Shown one piece after another: positions 26,420 to 35,996 of a stretch of 38,535 nucleotides of DNA (position 1 is the first letter of the stretch; every line of letters starts with the position of its first letter). The notes beneath the pieces are model-generated. The model was not told where the DNA came from. It saw nothing but the letters and a program-made list of their open reading frames with translations, and did not search any database. Origin of the DNA: Leptolyngbyaceae cyanobacterium RM1_1_2 (GTDB lineage Bacteria > Cyanobacteriota > Cyanobacteriia > Phormidesmidales > Phormidesmidaceae); NCBI GenBank assembly GCA_012032345.1, contig JAAUQI010000047.1, positions 1-38,535 of the forward strand, in the 5' to 3' direction. A program made the position numbers and the translations under genes.

Positions 26420-27739
26420 CTACGTTAAATCGCGGTGGGTGAAGGGTTTGGAATTTTCACCTGCATAAGCTGAGGCAATGTGTCCGTCGCCGACGACCTG
26501 ATATTTATAAGTGACCAAGCCTTCTAGCCCTACCGGACCGCGCGGCGGCATCTGCTGGGTGCTGATGCCCACTTCTGCGCCCAAGCCGTAGCGGAAGCCA
26601 TCGGCAAAGCGGGTAGAGCAGTTGTGGAAGACACCCGCCGCATTTACCTGGGCAATAAACTGAGCCGCCGCCGCTTCGTCTTGGGTGACAATGGCCTCGG
26701 TATGGCGAGAGCCGTAGGTGTTGATGTGGGCAATGGCAGCGGTAAGTGAGTCAACTACCCTAATTGCCAAAATTAAATCGCTGTACTCGGTTGACCAGTC
26801 GGCCTCATCTGTCGGCTGAATCTGAGGTAGCCACTGCCGCGCTGCCGTGTCGCCCCGCAGCTCCACCTGTCGTGCCTGTAGAGCTGGGGCCACTAGCGGC
26901 AAAAACCCAGGAGCGATCGCCCGGTGTACCAGCAGCGTCTCAATGGTGTTGCAAGCAGAGGGGTAGTCGGTTTTAGCATCAACGGCGATGTTGACTGCCT
27001 GATCCAGGTCTGCGGCCTGATCAACGTAGAGATGACAAATGCCTTCAGCGTGACCCAGCACCGGAATGCGGGTATTTTCCTGCACGTAGCGCACAAATGC
27101 GTTCGAGCCACGCGGAATAATCAGGTCAACATAGCCCTCTAGCGCCAGCAGCGCCTGAGTTTCTTCCCGAGTGGTCAATAGCTGCACTGCTGCCGGGTTA
27201 ATGCCCGCGTTGGTTAGTCCCTGCCGAATCGCCTTGACCAGTGCCTGACAGGACAGCACCGCCTCCCGACCGCCCTTGAGAATGACGCCATTGCCAGATT
27301 TCACCGCCAGAGACGAGATTTGCATCACCGCGTCAGGGCGAGACTCAAAGATGACGCCCAAAACTCCCAGGGGACAGGTAAGGCGCTTGAGAATGAGGCC
27401 GTCGTCTAGCTGCCGGTGGATTTGCACCTGCCCTACCGGATCAGGCAGCTGAGCGACACTGCGCACCCCCGCGATCGCGCCCTTGAGCTTGTCGGTGTCT
27501 AGCTTCAGTCTGCCGTAGAGGGGTTTAGCCAGATTGTCTGCCAAGGCGGCTTCGCAGTCGGCCTGGTTGGCGGCAATAATTTCAGCAGCTGCTGTTTCTA
27601 AGGATTGGGCGATCGCTGCAATGGCTCGATTTTTGTCTGCTGCTGTCAAACCTGCTAGCTGCTGGGCCGCCTGACGAGTTTTTTGGGCGATCGCAGTCAG
27701 CGAAACTGTATTACTGGCCGAAACTTGAGAGGCAATCAT
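26420..27739 (-). CDS. proA: Gamma-glutamyl phosphate reductase
   Basis: NADPH-dependent enzyme of proline biosynthesis that reduces gamma-glutamyl phosphate to glutamate semialdehyde. The active-site cysteine lies in [15 protein letters not shown]. Other family segments are [49 protein letters not shown] and [23 protein letters not shown] 27739 is chosen because family members begin about 12 residues before [13 protein letters not shown]; the frame continues upstream for 18 more residues without similarity. This gives 439 residues. It converges with the permease gene, with only three bases between stops. Confidence 0.96.
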   Translation of the reverse strand: MIASQVSASNTVSLTAIAQKTRQAAQQLAGLTAADKNRAIAAIAQSLETAAAEIIAANQADCEAALADNLAKPLYGRLKLDTDKLKGAIAGVRSVAQLPDPVGQVQIHRQLDDGLILKRLTCPLGVLGVIFESRPDAVMQISSLAVKSGNGVILKGGREAVLSCQALVKAIRQGLTNAGINPAAVQLLTTREETQALLALEGYVDLIIPRGSNAFVRYVQENTRIPVLGHAEGICHLYVDQAADLDQAVNIAVDAKTDYPSACNTIETLLVHRAIAPGFLPLVAPALQARQVELRGDTAARQWLPQIQPTDEADWSTEYSDLILAIRVVDSLTAAIAHINTYGSRHTEAIVTQDEAAAAQFIAQVNAAGVFHNCSTRFADGFRYGLGAEVGISTQQMPPRGPVGLEGLVTYKYQVVGDGHIASAYAGENSKPFTHRDLT

Positions 27740-28180
27740 AGTCAAAATTCTGGGCAAAACTGGTGTTCTATCAGGATCTTTCCAAGGCTTCAAACCCTTA
27801 AAAAATAACCTTACAAACTCGTTACACCTGTCAATTCAAGACTGACAGACGAGACTGCAAGTTTAGCAAAAAAGGCAGTGCTGTTCTATGGATGGCGCTT
27901 ATGCTCAGGGCAAATTTTTTAGGTTGACTACAGCGCCTTTATCACTTGTGCTCTACCCTAAGCTGTCCCGAGGGGCAGCCAACTCACAGCAGAATTCGAG
28001 AACCTTAGCAGTGCCTGCAGGTGTTGACACCACCTACAGACACCTAAGTCCCAAACTGTGACAGCAGTCTGGAACCTGTGCTTATGGTAAGCCCTGGTCA
28101 CCCTGATATGCGTTTCATGTAGAGGGATGGCGAGGGTTTTCGGTTCTGTTTTCCTCGAACAACACAGGAGAACCGAATCG
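27740..28180. other. Gene-free stretch upstream of a small hypothetical gene
   Basis: This 441-bp gap should contain the proA promoter (minus) and the promoter of the small gene at 28181. A short inverted repeat, CTGTCA/TGACAG, lies at 27828-27848, and a TTGACA (28023-28028) sits inside the short palindrome GGTGTTGACACC without a clear -10 box. Open frames here have no family character. Confidence 0.45.
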
Positions 28181-28429
28181 ATGTTTAATTTTCTTGAACC
28201 GGACGCCGAAGCGTCCACAGTGCCGCCTGAGCCTACTTCACCTGAGGCTGGCCTGCGCCCCGACAAAATCCGCCATTTAGTCGTTGGCTCTCTAGAAGCC
28301 ATTCGCATCCCCATCAAAGCCCAGCACAAGCAAGGCTACGCCGAACCCAACGACTGGAGCGACCCCACACCCACCGGACGCCCCAACGAGTGGTTTGCCA
28401 TTGTCACCAAGCGAGTCTGGGTTGAGTAG
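28181..28429 (+). CDS. Small cyanobacterial protein of unknown function
   Basis: An 82-residue soluble protein. ATG 28181 is chosen because CAGGAG lies about ten bases upstream, a good ribosome-binding site; the frame extends upstream without support. The segment KIRHLVVGSLEAIRIPIKAQ, followed by GYAEPNDWS, PTGRPNEW and TKRVWVE, resembles a small protein that recurs in cyanobacterial genomes, but I know no function for it. The N-terminal quarter is Pro/Glu-rich and probably flexible. It stands alone at the edge of the accessory region. Confidence 0.7.
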   Translation: MFNFLEPDAEASTVPPEPTSPEAGLRPDKIRHLVVGSLEAIRIPIKAQHKQGYAEPNDWSDPTPTGRPNEWFAIVTKRVWVE

Positions 28430-28861
28430 GTTTGAGTTCGTAGTGAGCGCTTCAGCGCTCAAAGCATGGAATGACGTTTTGGAGGAGGTTTGAGAGTGAG
28501 GAAGTGGAGGGCGATCGCTTTCTTGGTTGCTGACAGCCAAACAGCCCACAGGCTTCTCACCCCCCACCCACCTCGATTGAGAACGCGAGTGCAAACTCCA
28601 GTTCGCTACAACAAGGTCAAAATAATTTATATCAAACATCTGACTGAGCTGATTGAGCAGACAGAAAACCAAACCAACAAAGAGGAGCAGCCATACCTCA
28701 GTTCGGGTAAACAGACTGACAGTGTCGCTCTAATAAGAGTTAACCTCCCCAAACTTCTGATTCCAATCCGTCAAAATAGAATAGCGTTGAGAAGAAGCAA
28801 GGTTATGGTTGCGAGATTCATAGTTGTGTATTAAGAATTACAAACCTGACGAGGTGCGAAT
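28430..28861. other. Gene-free stretch before the DUF4157 gene
   Basis: It holds copy 2 of the palindromic repeat at 28436-28465 and one HIP1 site near 28510. The plus-strand frame at 28490-28834 is rejected as coding: it has no start signal and low-complexity content. The DUF4157 promoter is presumably in the last 150 bases, but no clear -35/-10 pair was found. Confidence 0.45.
28436..28465. repeat. Palindromic dispersed repeat, copy 2
   Basis: GTTCGTAGTGAGCGCTTCAG is the same element as at 17321-17350 in the opposite orientation, but its right arm is degraded (CTCAAAGC instead of CTCACTAC). Confidence 0.75.
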
Positions 28862-31800
28862 ATGTCTTCCCAGCGCGTGCATCCATTCAGTTCCCAAACT
28901 CCCCAGACATGGAGCACGTCTCAGTTTGCATCTCGTCCATTTGCTGCCCAAGAACCTAAACGCCCCCCAACCCAGCAAGATATAGAGAACGAAGCTCTTC
29001 AACAGAATAAGTTTGAGGCATTTGGACTCCAGCTCAAGGAGAAACATGGCACCATCACGCCTGTCGAGCAAGAGCATCTGGGAATGTTGCAGGCCAAGAT
29101 GGATAGCTTCTGGGCACAGCGATTAGAACGGGCAAAAGCACAGCCAAACTTTCTAGCCCTCACTCGCAATGCTCAGTCAAAACAGGCATCCGAGCCAGCA
29201 GCACCCGTTCAGCCCAATCTAGCTGCTAATCAACCAAGTGGGGCAGCTTCAACAACGGCACCAGCATTGCCTGTTCAGCCCAAGTTCACGATTGGGCAAC
29301 CGCAGGCTCAATATGAGCAAGAGGCAGATCGATTTGCTGAACGGGTGATGAGTATGGCTCCTCCAGCAACTCCTAATATTCAACATATTCAACGTCAGGC
29401 TGAGGAGGAGCAGGAAGAGGCACAGACTAAGCCTTTGGCGGCAACGATTACGCCCCTAGTCCAGCGCCAACCTGATGATGAAGAACAGACTGAGGTGCAA
29501 CCGGAACCCTTGGCGGAAACCATTACCCCCTTGGTGCAGCGTCAGGGAGATGACTTACCGCCTGTTCCCAACTATCAGTTAACGCCCCCTTCTCTGCTTG
29601 CCCCCCCTGACCCCGCTGCCCGTTATCGATTAGGCGGAGAGCAGCATCTCCAGTTAGATCCCCAGCTTCAGGCATCTGCACTGCAATATACCCAGCAGCA
29701 ATTGAATCCTGCAATACTCCGCCCAACCCTAGCCCAACTGTCTTTGGGTTCAATTTCCCTCACGCCACCGACTGCTACTGGTGCGTCTAGCGCTGCGACC
29801 CCGACAGCCAGTCCTGCCAGTAGTTCCGCACCACTCGTACCATCGGGTGCTGGCCCTGCAACCCCGCGCTCGGCGACTCCCGGCGATCTCCTCAATGCCA
29901 TTCTGAGCATTCCTAGCATTGACACAGCCCTAACCCAATTACAAACGCAAGCTCAGGATCGCATTCGCAGCGACTGGCAGCAGCTGAGGCTGGGTGGGCA
30001 AGTTGGGGTTGTGAGTTCGCTGGCTGTTGTCGGTTCTGGCGCACTCGCAGGTATCCTCTCTTCCCCAGAAGCTCGTCAGTGGGTATTCGGTCAGCTCAAT
30101 GGCAAAGTATTGCCCGTCCCCGGTGTCTCTTGGCTACGGGTTGAGGTCAATACAAGTGCTGATGCCCTCATGATGGGATTCCATCTAGATGTTGGGGCGT
30201 TGTTACCCCCTATCTTGGGCTTTGGTCCTGGCTCCTCCTCGGCGATCGGTGGCCCCCCGCAGCCAGAATCAGCCATACCGGGTGTGCAGCGATCGCCCGC
30301 CTACCCCCAGCCGCCTACCCCCCAGCCCGATCTAGAAAGTCGCCTGAATGCCAGCCAAGCTAGCAGTACCACCCCCCTCCCCGACAAGGTGCGTAGCTTC
30401 ATGGAACCCCGCTTCGGTGCTGACTTCAGTCAGGTGCGGGTACATACGGGTAGCGATGCAGTGCAAATGAACCAGGAGTTGAGTGCTTAAGCCTTCACCC
30501 ACGGTTCTCACATCTACTACGGGGCAGGCAAGGCTCCAGGGAAGGATGAGCTGACAGGACATGAGTTGACCCATGTGGTGCAGCAGACGGGTGTAACACA
30601 GAAAAAATTGCTTCAATGCGATGGTGAAGGTGGAGATAAGGCTGTTGAGTTTAATCACGAACTTGAGGTCTCTGACCCTACGGATAGCTCTGAACAAGAA
30701 GCGGAGGGCGTGGCGATAAGGTTTGGGGATCAAATACTCAATGGTTCGATCTCAAGGAGCCATTTCTCTGAGTCCCTGGACAACCAAGGACTGTCGGTAC
30801 TTCAGAGGGACACCCCCCCTGCCACTCCAAATACACCTGCAGCGGCGTTTTTGGCTCCGACATCACTTACGGGATTTGCCAATGACATACGTTGCAACGA
30901 CCGTGCCCCCACCTCGGCAGCCCTCAAACTGATCGGGCTTAATCTAAAGGAGAAAGCTTTGGAGTTCGAGGATCAGCATGCGCAAAAGCTAATCTCAATG
31001 GGCAACCAAGCCATTGCTGAAGCGCAAAAGTGTGAGGGTGAGGGAGCACTGTCGGCTTCGGATGTGGGTTACCTCAACGGATTCGTTGGGATTATCGCAT
31101 TGGGAGTAGAACAGATCGTTCAACAGTCCGTTAATGAACTCATGGGACAGCTATCCACCTTCTTGGGGGCAGAACCCTCACCAGAGGACATTCAGCGTAT
31201 GCAGTACCTCGAGCAAGACTTTGCAGAGGCGATGCATCAGGGCTTTATATCGAGGGATACTTCCAAGACTAAAAAGCTGCTGGAACTTCATGAGAAGGTC
31301 TCGGGATGGAACAAGAAGATCGGGAATTATGCCGGGAAGGCTGAGAAGGGTGCTAATTGGACGTCTCTCAAAACCATTGGAGAATATGCCAAGAAGGCCG
31401 AGGAAGTCAGCAAACTGTTTGGAGAACGCCTTAACAAAGCAAAGGAGGTTCTCACTATTGCCCAAGATCTGGCCACCGTGGTTGGGGTTGACGGTCAGGG
31501 CGATGGCACGACCATGATGCAAGGGATCAATCAATTCGCTGCGGGTATCCAGCTCGTGGACAAGATAGTAGGTAGTAAGTTCGGCAAAGCCGTACCTGTC
31601 TTCGGTGACCTTTGGAGCAAATGGTATAAGCCTATGGTCGATGCTTGTGTTAAGGGTCTGTCTAAAATCGCCAAGCTCATGGAGCGCAAGGATAGAGAGA
31701 CTGAGTTTGGGTTCTGGTTAGTCGAAGGTGCCCAGATGAAGCGCGATGGGAATGGGGCTCCTCTAATTGACCCACTATTCATAGCCAAAGGGACTTTCCC

Positions 31801-32086
31801 TGGTGGACAAGCGGTTTTCAGTTACCTTTGGTGTCTGCGTGAGGGTAGAGATCCTCCAGCAATGTCGCCAGATGTAAAGAAATTCTTTCTCGCGCACAGC
31901 GATTACATTAACAGTGTCCAGGACAGCGGCAAAGGCAAAGAGCTGACCAACGACTGGGAACTGCTGTCATCCTCAACTTGGAGTACAGAAGGACGCAAAA
32001 CCAACCTTGTGACATGGTTGGCCTCAAATTGGTCACAAATGTGGGCAATGCTGTATGGTGAGTTCGGTTACCATGCACCGCACTGA
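28862..32086 (+). pseudogene. DUF4157 (eCIS-core type) metalloprotease-domain protein, interrupted by one in-frame TAA
   Basis: A single reading frame of about 1,074 codons with one stop at codon 543 (30488-30490). The N-terminal 150 residues are low-complexity and helical; then comes the DUF4157-associated signature QYEQEADRFAERVM, two imperfect copies of a block ending ITPLVQRQ, and a Pro/Ser/Thr-rich linker. The DUF4157 domain starts at about codon 518 (MEPRFGADFSQVRVHTG), is cut by the TAA where a Gln (CAA) is expected, and continues in the same frame with AFTHGSHIYYGAG and GHELTHVVQQTG, which holds the HExxH zinc-protease motif. The rest, from codon 600, has a second EQEAEGVA signature and a long helical C-terminus of unknown function, possibly the toxin. 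DUF4157 proteins are often cargo or toxins of extracellular contractile injection systems; no such structural genes are in the window. No start codon with a ribosome-binding site exists after the stop. Confidence 0.85.
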
Positions 32087-32218
32087 GCGATCGCCGATTT
32101 TGTAGATCGCTCTTGTAGGGTGCGTTCCTTTCCACAATCCCCGTCACCAACCCAACTTCTATCCTAGGAACGCACTATCCCAAACTTGAATGCGACGCTC
32201 CCCTGTAGCCCCTAGTCT

Positions 32219-32236
32219 GTAGTGCGATCGCACTAC
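32219..32236. repeat. 18-bp perfect palindrome centred on HIP1
   Basis: GTAGTGCGATCGCACTAC reads the same on both strands; a HIP1 octamer forms its core. It lies in the short gap after the DUF4157 gene, next to two further HIP1 sites and a degenerate inverted pair, TGCGTTCC (near 32120) and GGAACGCA (near 32168). Confidence 0.7.
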
Positions 32237-32315
32237 GGTGAGCGATCGCATTGTCCTGACCAACAAGGGCGATCGCGGTGGGATGGAAAAAGGGCGCAGT
32301 GGGTTTAATCAATAG

Positions 32316-32914
32316 CTCAAGGCCATCTCAACAGGCAACAAGGCAACCCCCAGTGATTCGGCTAAAGCGGCAGCGCTAAAAGCTGCTATTCAGCAGAAGG
32401 ACGCAGACCTCAAGCAGATGCAGATAGATGTTAAACAGAAGGATGTAGATCTTAAGCAGAAAGAATCCGAGATCAAATCGGCTACAAAAGATTGTCAGAC
32501 GCTTCAGAAGCAATTGGCGATTTACCAGGCGACTGATAAGGCGATCGCCAACCTAGAGAGTTCAATTCAATCTTTGCCGTCTGAGATTAAAGTGATTGAA
32601 GCGCAGATTACCCAGTCGAAGCAGGATAAGCAGGATGCAAAAGCAACGAAGGATTTTCAAGGCGTCGTAGCGCAGCAGAAACTGCGGGCCAAGCTGCAGC
32701 AGTCTCTAAAACAGAAGAAATTAATATTGAAGAACCAGCAGAGCCAGCGCGATGCCCAAAAGAAGCAGCGCGATGCCGACCCTTACGTAATTACGCCGCG
32801 TCCGGTTTCCTCAACCTACCTAAAGATCTGGTTGAGGCGATGACGGGTGCAGGACTTGAGTGGGGCGGTGATTGGAAAGGAGCCAAGGATTTTATGCACT
32901 TTGAGTTACCCTAA
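32316..32914 (+). pseudogene. Relic of a coiled-coil/M15-peptidase effector
   Basis: An open frame from 32316 (no start codon until ATG 32418) encodes a Lys/Gln-rich coiled coil (KQKDVDLKQKESEIK) to about 32793 and then runs to a stop in unrelated sequence. From about 32795 a second frame encodes SGFLNLPKDLVEAMTGAGLE, then WGGDWKGAKDFMHFELP and a TAA at 32912. This is the C-terminus of an M15-type D-Ala-D-Ala peptidase, with MHF carrying the last zinc-binding His. The SxHxxGxAxD motif with the other two ligands is missing, so the enzyme is dead. Its position just after the DUF4157 gene suggests decay of a second, related effector. Confidence 0.65.
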
Positions 32915-33111
32915 TCCACAACATACGATCGCTGATTCTGCGAGGTGCACTCGTGGATGAGACAGGGAGGGGCGATCGCGCGCTCATGCTAAAACTAGAT
33001 CATAAATGACTCTGAACTTCACCAGCAGAGTACGGCGATCGCTGTTTTGGAGTTCAAGCATGCGACGCTATTAGGAAACGCCTAAGTATAGGACAAAAGT
33101 TTTAGGGAACG

Positions 33112-33261
33112 TCAAAAGTCTGCTTGATTGAGGCTTGAGGAATTCAGCACCCAATGGCGCAGATAGTCAAATCCTAAACAAAACAAACTCTTGGGCCAGC
33201 GCCACGCCTTTTGATGGCAATGGGTTGCCACTGGTATCGACAGCCTGATTGCAGGTTCTTT
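33112..33261 (-). pseudogene. Possible C-terminal remnant of an IS4-type transposase
   Basis: A minus-strand frame ends with KAWRWPKSLFCLGFDYLRHW and a few more residues before the stop at 33112. The pattern of a basic run, then SLFxLGFDYLR, resembles the C-terminal end of IS4-family transposases as I remember them. Nothing upstream in the frame has transposase character, and no terminal inverted repeats were identified. It could equally be a chance frame. Confidence 0.35.
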
Positions 33262-33339
33262 TTTGAGGCTGCTGGCAACTTTTCCGGAACCCGTCGCGTC
33301 ACTAAGAATAAGTGAATGGTAGATGCACCCTGATTCCAT

Positions 33340-33367
33340 AACCCCGGCCTTTGGTTGGGGTTTTTTT
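33340..33367 (+). terminator. Rho-independent terminator-like hairpin
   Basis: AACCCC and GGGGTT form a short GC-rich stem with an 11-base loop, followed by five further T residues. It would end plus-strand transcription from the DUF4157 side and lies directly before the convergent DUF389 gene. Confidence 0.6.
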
Positions 33368-33371
33368 GTCC

Positions 33372-34475
33372 TTAAGGCTGTGAATCTTGCCAATTGCCCA
33401 GCTCTTCTTGAGTATTGATTAAGATCCCCTCGCGGTTAACTTCCTGTACGGCGCTAACTTCAAAGATCAGAGTAAAGCGACGACCGAGTCTCCGGGCCAA
33501 GAAGTCTTCGAGCAGCTGCACCTGCCTGGGCGAAACGGGCTGAACGGCATAGACTGTCAGCCGTACCTCCGGCGGGTTGCTCAGCCAGTTAGTGCGGGTT
33601 TCGACTAGGCGCAGTCCCTTGAAGGTTTCAGTTTCTCGCAGCAGGGTTTGCTTCACCCCGGATTCAAGCTGATTTTGACGGACTAGATCAATCAGGCTAA
33701 ACCCCAGCGGCAGCAGCAAGACGCCCGTTAGCGCTAGGGTGACGCTGAGGGGTCGGCGGGCCTGGTGCACCGAGGCATACCCTGTCAGCAAAAAGATCAG
33801 CATACAGGCCAGGGTAATGCCAATCAGGTTGGTGACATAGAGCAGACCAGCCCCCTGACTCAAGGCCCAATTGTTGAGCGCCCAGCCCTGAGCAATGCCA
33901 ATGCCGACGACACAGACTGGGGGCATCAGCGCCACCGCGATCGCGGTGCCTGCTAATGTACTGGAGAGCTTTGGCTCAACTTTGGCATAGCCGCTAATGC
34001 CCCCCGCTGCGATCGCAATTCCCATGTCTAGAATGGTAGGACGCGATCGCCCCAGTACCTCAGAGCCAAATTCAGCGAATCCAGACGAAAGGCTCAGCAG
34101 CCAGGACAGCCCAATGGCGATCGCCGTGCCGACCAGCAATGACTTAAAGGCTGTCTGAATCAGCTCCACGTCTCCTTCTAAAATGCCAAAAGCCAGAGCG
34201 CGAATCGGCTGCATCAGCGGCGCAACGAGCATGGCCCCGATAATCACCGCCGCGCTGTTTGACAGCAGCCCCAGGGTAGCAATTAGGCAAGAGCCAATGA
34301 TTAAAACCACATAGTTGAGTTCTAGCTCAGCGTCCTCCATCAGGCTGTCGTGCAGATGCTGCAATCCCTGGGGAGTCACACGTCTGCCGATACCTAAATA
34401 TTTGCGGCCAAAGCTTTGCAGAGCTGACTTAATCGCTTCGACTTGCCGTTGCAGACCGTTTTCAGGAGTTTTCAT
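33372..34475 (-). CDS. DUF389 membrane protein
   Basis: A 367-residue integral membrane protein. A soluble N-terminus of about 50 residues leads to the DUF389 core with several transmembrane helices (SNSAAVIIGAMLVAPLMQPI, IAIAAGGISGYAKVEPKLSS, GTAIAVALMPPVCVVGIGIA), then a soluble C-terminal domain. DUF389 is widespread in cyanobacteria and has no established function; transport or stress roles have been suggested. ATG 34475 gives the N-terminus MKTPENGLQRQVEAIKSAL; the upstream extension to 34535 overlaps the dacB-side gap and lacks similarity. It is separated from dacB by 63 bases on the same strand. Confidence 0.88.
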   Translation of the reverse strand: MKTPENGLQRQVEAIKSALQSFGRKYLGIGRRVTPQGLQHLHDSLMEDAELELNYVVLIIGSCLIATLGLLSNSAAVIIGAMLVAPLMQPIRALAFGILEGDVELIQTAFKSLLVGTAIAIGLSWLLSLSSGFAEFGSEVLGRSRPTILDMGIAIAAGGISGYAKVEPKLSSTLAGTAIAVALMPPVCVVGIGIAQGWALNNWALSQGAGLLYVTNLIGITLACMLIFLLTGYASVHQARRPLSVTLALTGVLLLPLGFSLIDLVRQNQLESGVKQTLLRETETFKGLRLVETRTNWLSNPPEVRLTVYAVQPVSPRQVQLLEDFLARRLGRRFTLIFEVSAVQEVNREGILINTQEELGNWQDSQP

Positions 34476-34538
34476 AGCTGTTTTGTCAAGCGTCCATGAC
34501 AGGCAGTGTACTCGCAAGCTGAGGCAAATAGGCAAAAC

Positions 34539-35996
34539 TCAGCAGGGCTGTAGCTCAAAAAGCAGCTGCACAACCTCATCAATGGCCTGCCGCAGCACCC
34601 GGCCCGGCTGATCGACATTGTTGAGCACAATGCTCAGCACCAGAGGATCATAGCCAGCCGGGTCTAAATAGCCAGAGAGGGCCGCGTTGCGGCTAATAGC
34701 TCCGGTTTTACCCTGTAGCCGTCCGGCTATGGCTGTGCCTCGAAAGCGGTTACGCAGAGTGCCATCAACGCCAGCAGTTGAGAGAGAACTGCGGTAAACC
34801 TCAGCAAAAGGACTACGGTTCATTGCCTGTAGCACCTGTACAAATGCTGCAGGCGTAGCCAGGTTGTGGCGCGATAGGCCAGAGCCGTCGGCTAGAACAT
34901 AGGCAGTTGAGTCTACGCCGAGGGGGGCTAAGGCAGTCTGCACGGCTGTAATGCCGAGCGCGGTGGCCTCGCCCCGGTCTGGGCTGGAAGCCTCTACGCC
35001 TAGCGTTTTTAGCAGAGCTTCAGCATAGAGATTATTGCTGTTGCGGTTGGTGGGGATTAGCAGCTCTCGCAGCGGTGCTGATTCGACAGCGGCGAGTTCT
35101 GGCAGGGTTTGGGGGGCTGGCAAAGAGATAATCGCTGTGCGGCCAACGCTAATTTGCTCAGCCGCCAGTGCTGCTTGAAACTGCTGCAGAAAATACTGGG
35201 CTGGGTTAGGCAGCGCGATCGCCGCTGTTTCCGCTTCAGAGCCGACCCTGAGCTGTCCGCGCACTTGTAAAATTGGACGGCTTAGATCCCGCCCGACCTC
35301 AATATATTCGGCCTCGTCTGCGGCGACGGTGGCTGAGCTATTGTCAATCTGCCACTGTGCAGCCAGGGCCGGACTGTCCCAGACCACCTGCAAAGGCTGC
35401 CCCACCTGCTGGGGTATCAGCCTCAGACCCAAAGCATTGCGGTTAACTATCAGGCTGTTGACCGGGGCACCATAGCCCGCCTGCACGTCTTCCCATTCCC
35501 AGTTGGGATTGACGCTTTGCCCTGGAAAGTAGCTGTCGTCTACTGTTAGGCTAGCAACCTGGCGCACCCCCTGCTGGCGGAGCTGCCGCGACAGACTGGT
35601 TAGCTCAGCGTCACTCAGGCTGGGGTCGCCGTGCCCGACCAGGCGCAGCGTCGTCAGGCCCAAATTGTTGGTGGAGCCGTAGACCGAGGTACGAATGCGA
35701 AAGTCGGGGCCAAGTGCCTGCAGGGCCGCCGCCGTCGTCAGCAGCTTGACGTTAGAGGCGGGGACAAAATAGCGATCGCTGTCACGCTCGTAAACCAGAT
35801 CACCTGACTGCGTCTCTACTCGAATGCCTAACCTGGCAGGCCGCAGAGCTGGCTGAGCCGCGATCGCCTCAATTTGTCTCCCCAGTTCAGCCGGACAAAC
35901 CGCCGCGATCGCAGGGGTTTCCAGCCCTGTCAGGGAGAGCAGGGATATTAGGAGGGGCAGCCGGATAGCGCACCGGCCCAGGAGAGTGCGTTTCAT
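34539..35996 (-). CDS. dacB: D-alanyl-D-alanine carboxypeptidase/endopeptidase (PBP4 type)
   Basis: Periplasmic class C low-molecular-weight penicillin-binding protein (peptidase S13) that trims or cuts peptide crosslinks in peptidoglycan. A signal peptide covers about residues 1-32 (TPAIAA). The active-site S81-x-x-K84 lies in FVPASNVKLLTTAAALQALG, the second motif in NRNSNNLYAEALLKTLG and the KTG motif in LQGKTGAISRNAALSGYL. The 485-residue length is normal. Its ATG overlaps the stop codon of the truncated Uma2 gene by four bases (ATGA). Confidence 0.94.
   Translation of the reverse strand: MKRTLLGRCAIRLPLLISLLSLTGLETPAIAAVCPAELGRQIEAIAAQPALRPARLGIRVETQSGDLVYERDSDRYFVPASNVKLLTTAAALQALGPDFRIRTSVYGSTNNLGLTTLRLVGHGDPSLSDAELTSLSRQLRQQGVRQVASLTVDDSYFPGQSVNPNWEWEDVQAGYGAPVNSLIVNRNALGLRLIPQQVGQPLQVVWDSPALAAQWQIDNSSATVAADEAEYIEVGRDLSRPILQVRGQLRVGSEAETAAIALPNPAQYFLQQFQAALAAEQISVGRTAIISLPAPQTLPELAAVESAPLRELLIPTNRNSNNLYAEALLKTLGVEASSPDRGEATALGITAVQTALAPLGVDSTAYVLADGSGLSRHNLATPAAFVQVLQAMNRSPFAEVYRSSLSTAGVDGTLRNRFRGTAIAGRLQGKTGAISRNAALSGYLDPAGYDPLVLSIVLNNVDQPGRVLRQAIDEVVQLLFELQPC

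Larger units (their letters stand above)
32915..33371. other. Decayed intergenic stretch
   Basis: This 457-bp gap contains the possible transposase remnant (33112-33261) and a hairpin followed by T residues (33340-33367). A few HIP1-type sites (near 32970 and 33036) are present. No intact gene is visible. Confidence 0.5.

Noticed and set aside
28490-28834. Plus-strand frame of 114 codons before the DUF4157 gene
   Set aside because: No start signal, low-complexity composition and no family character; treated as non-coding.
28862-32914. Accessory island considered as a prophage or complete contractile injection system
   Set aside because: No sheath, tube, baseplate, integrase or terminase gene is present; only effector-like genes are seen.
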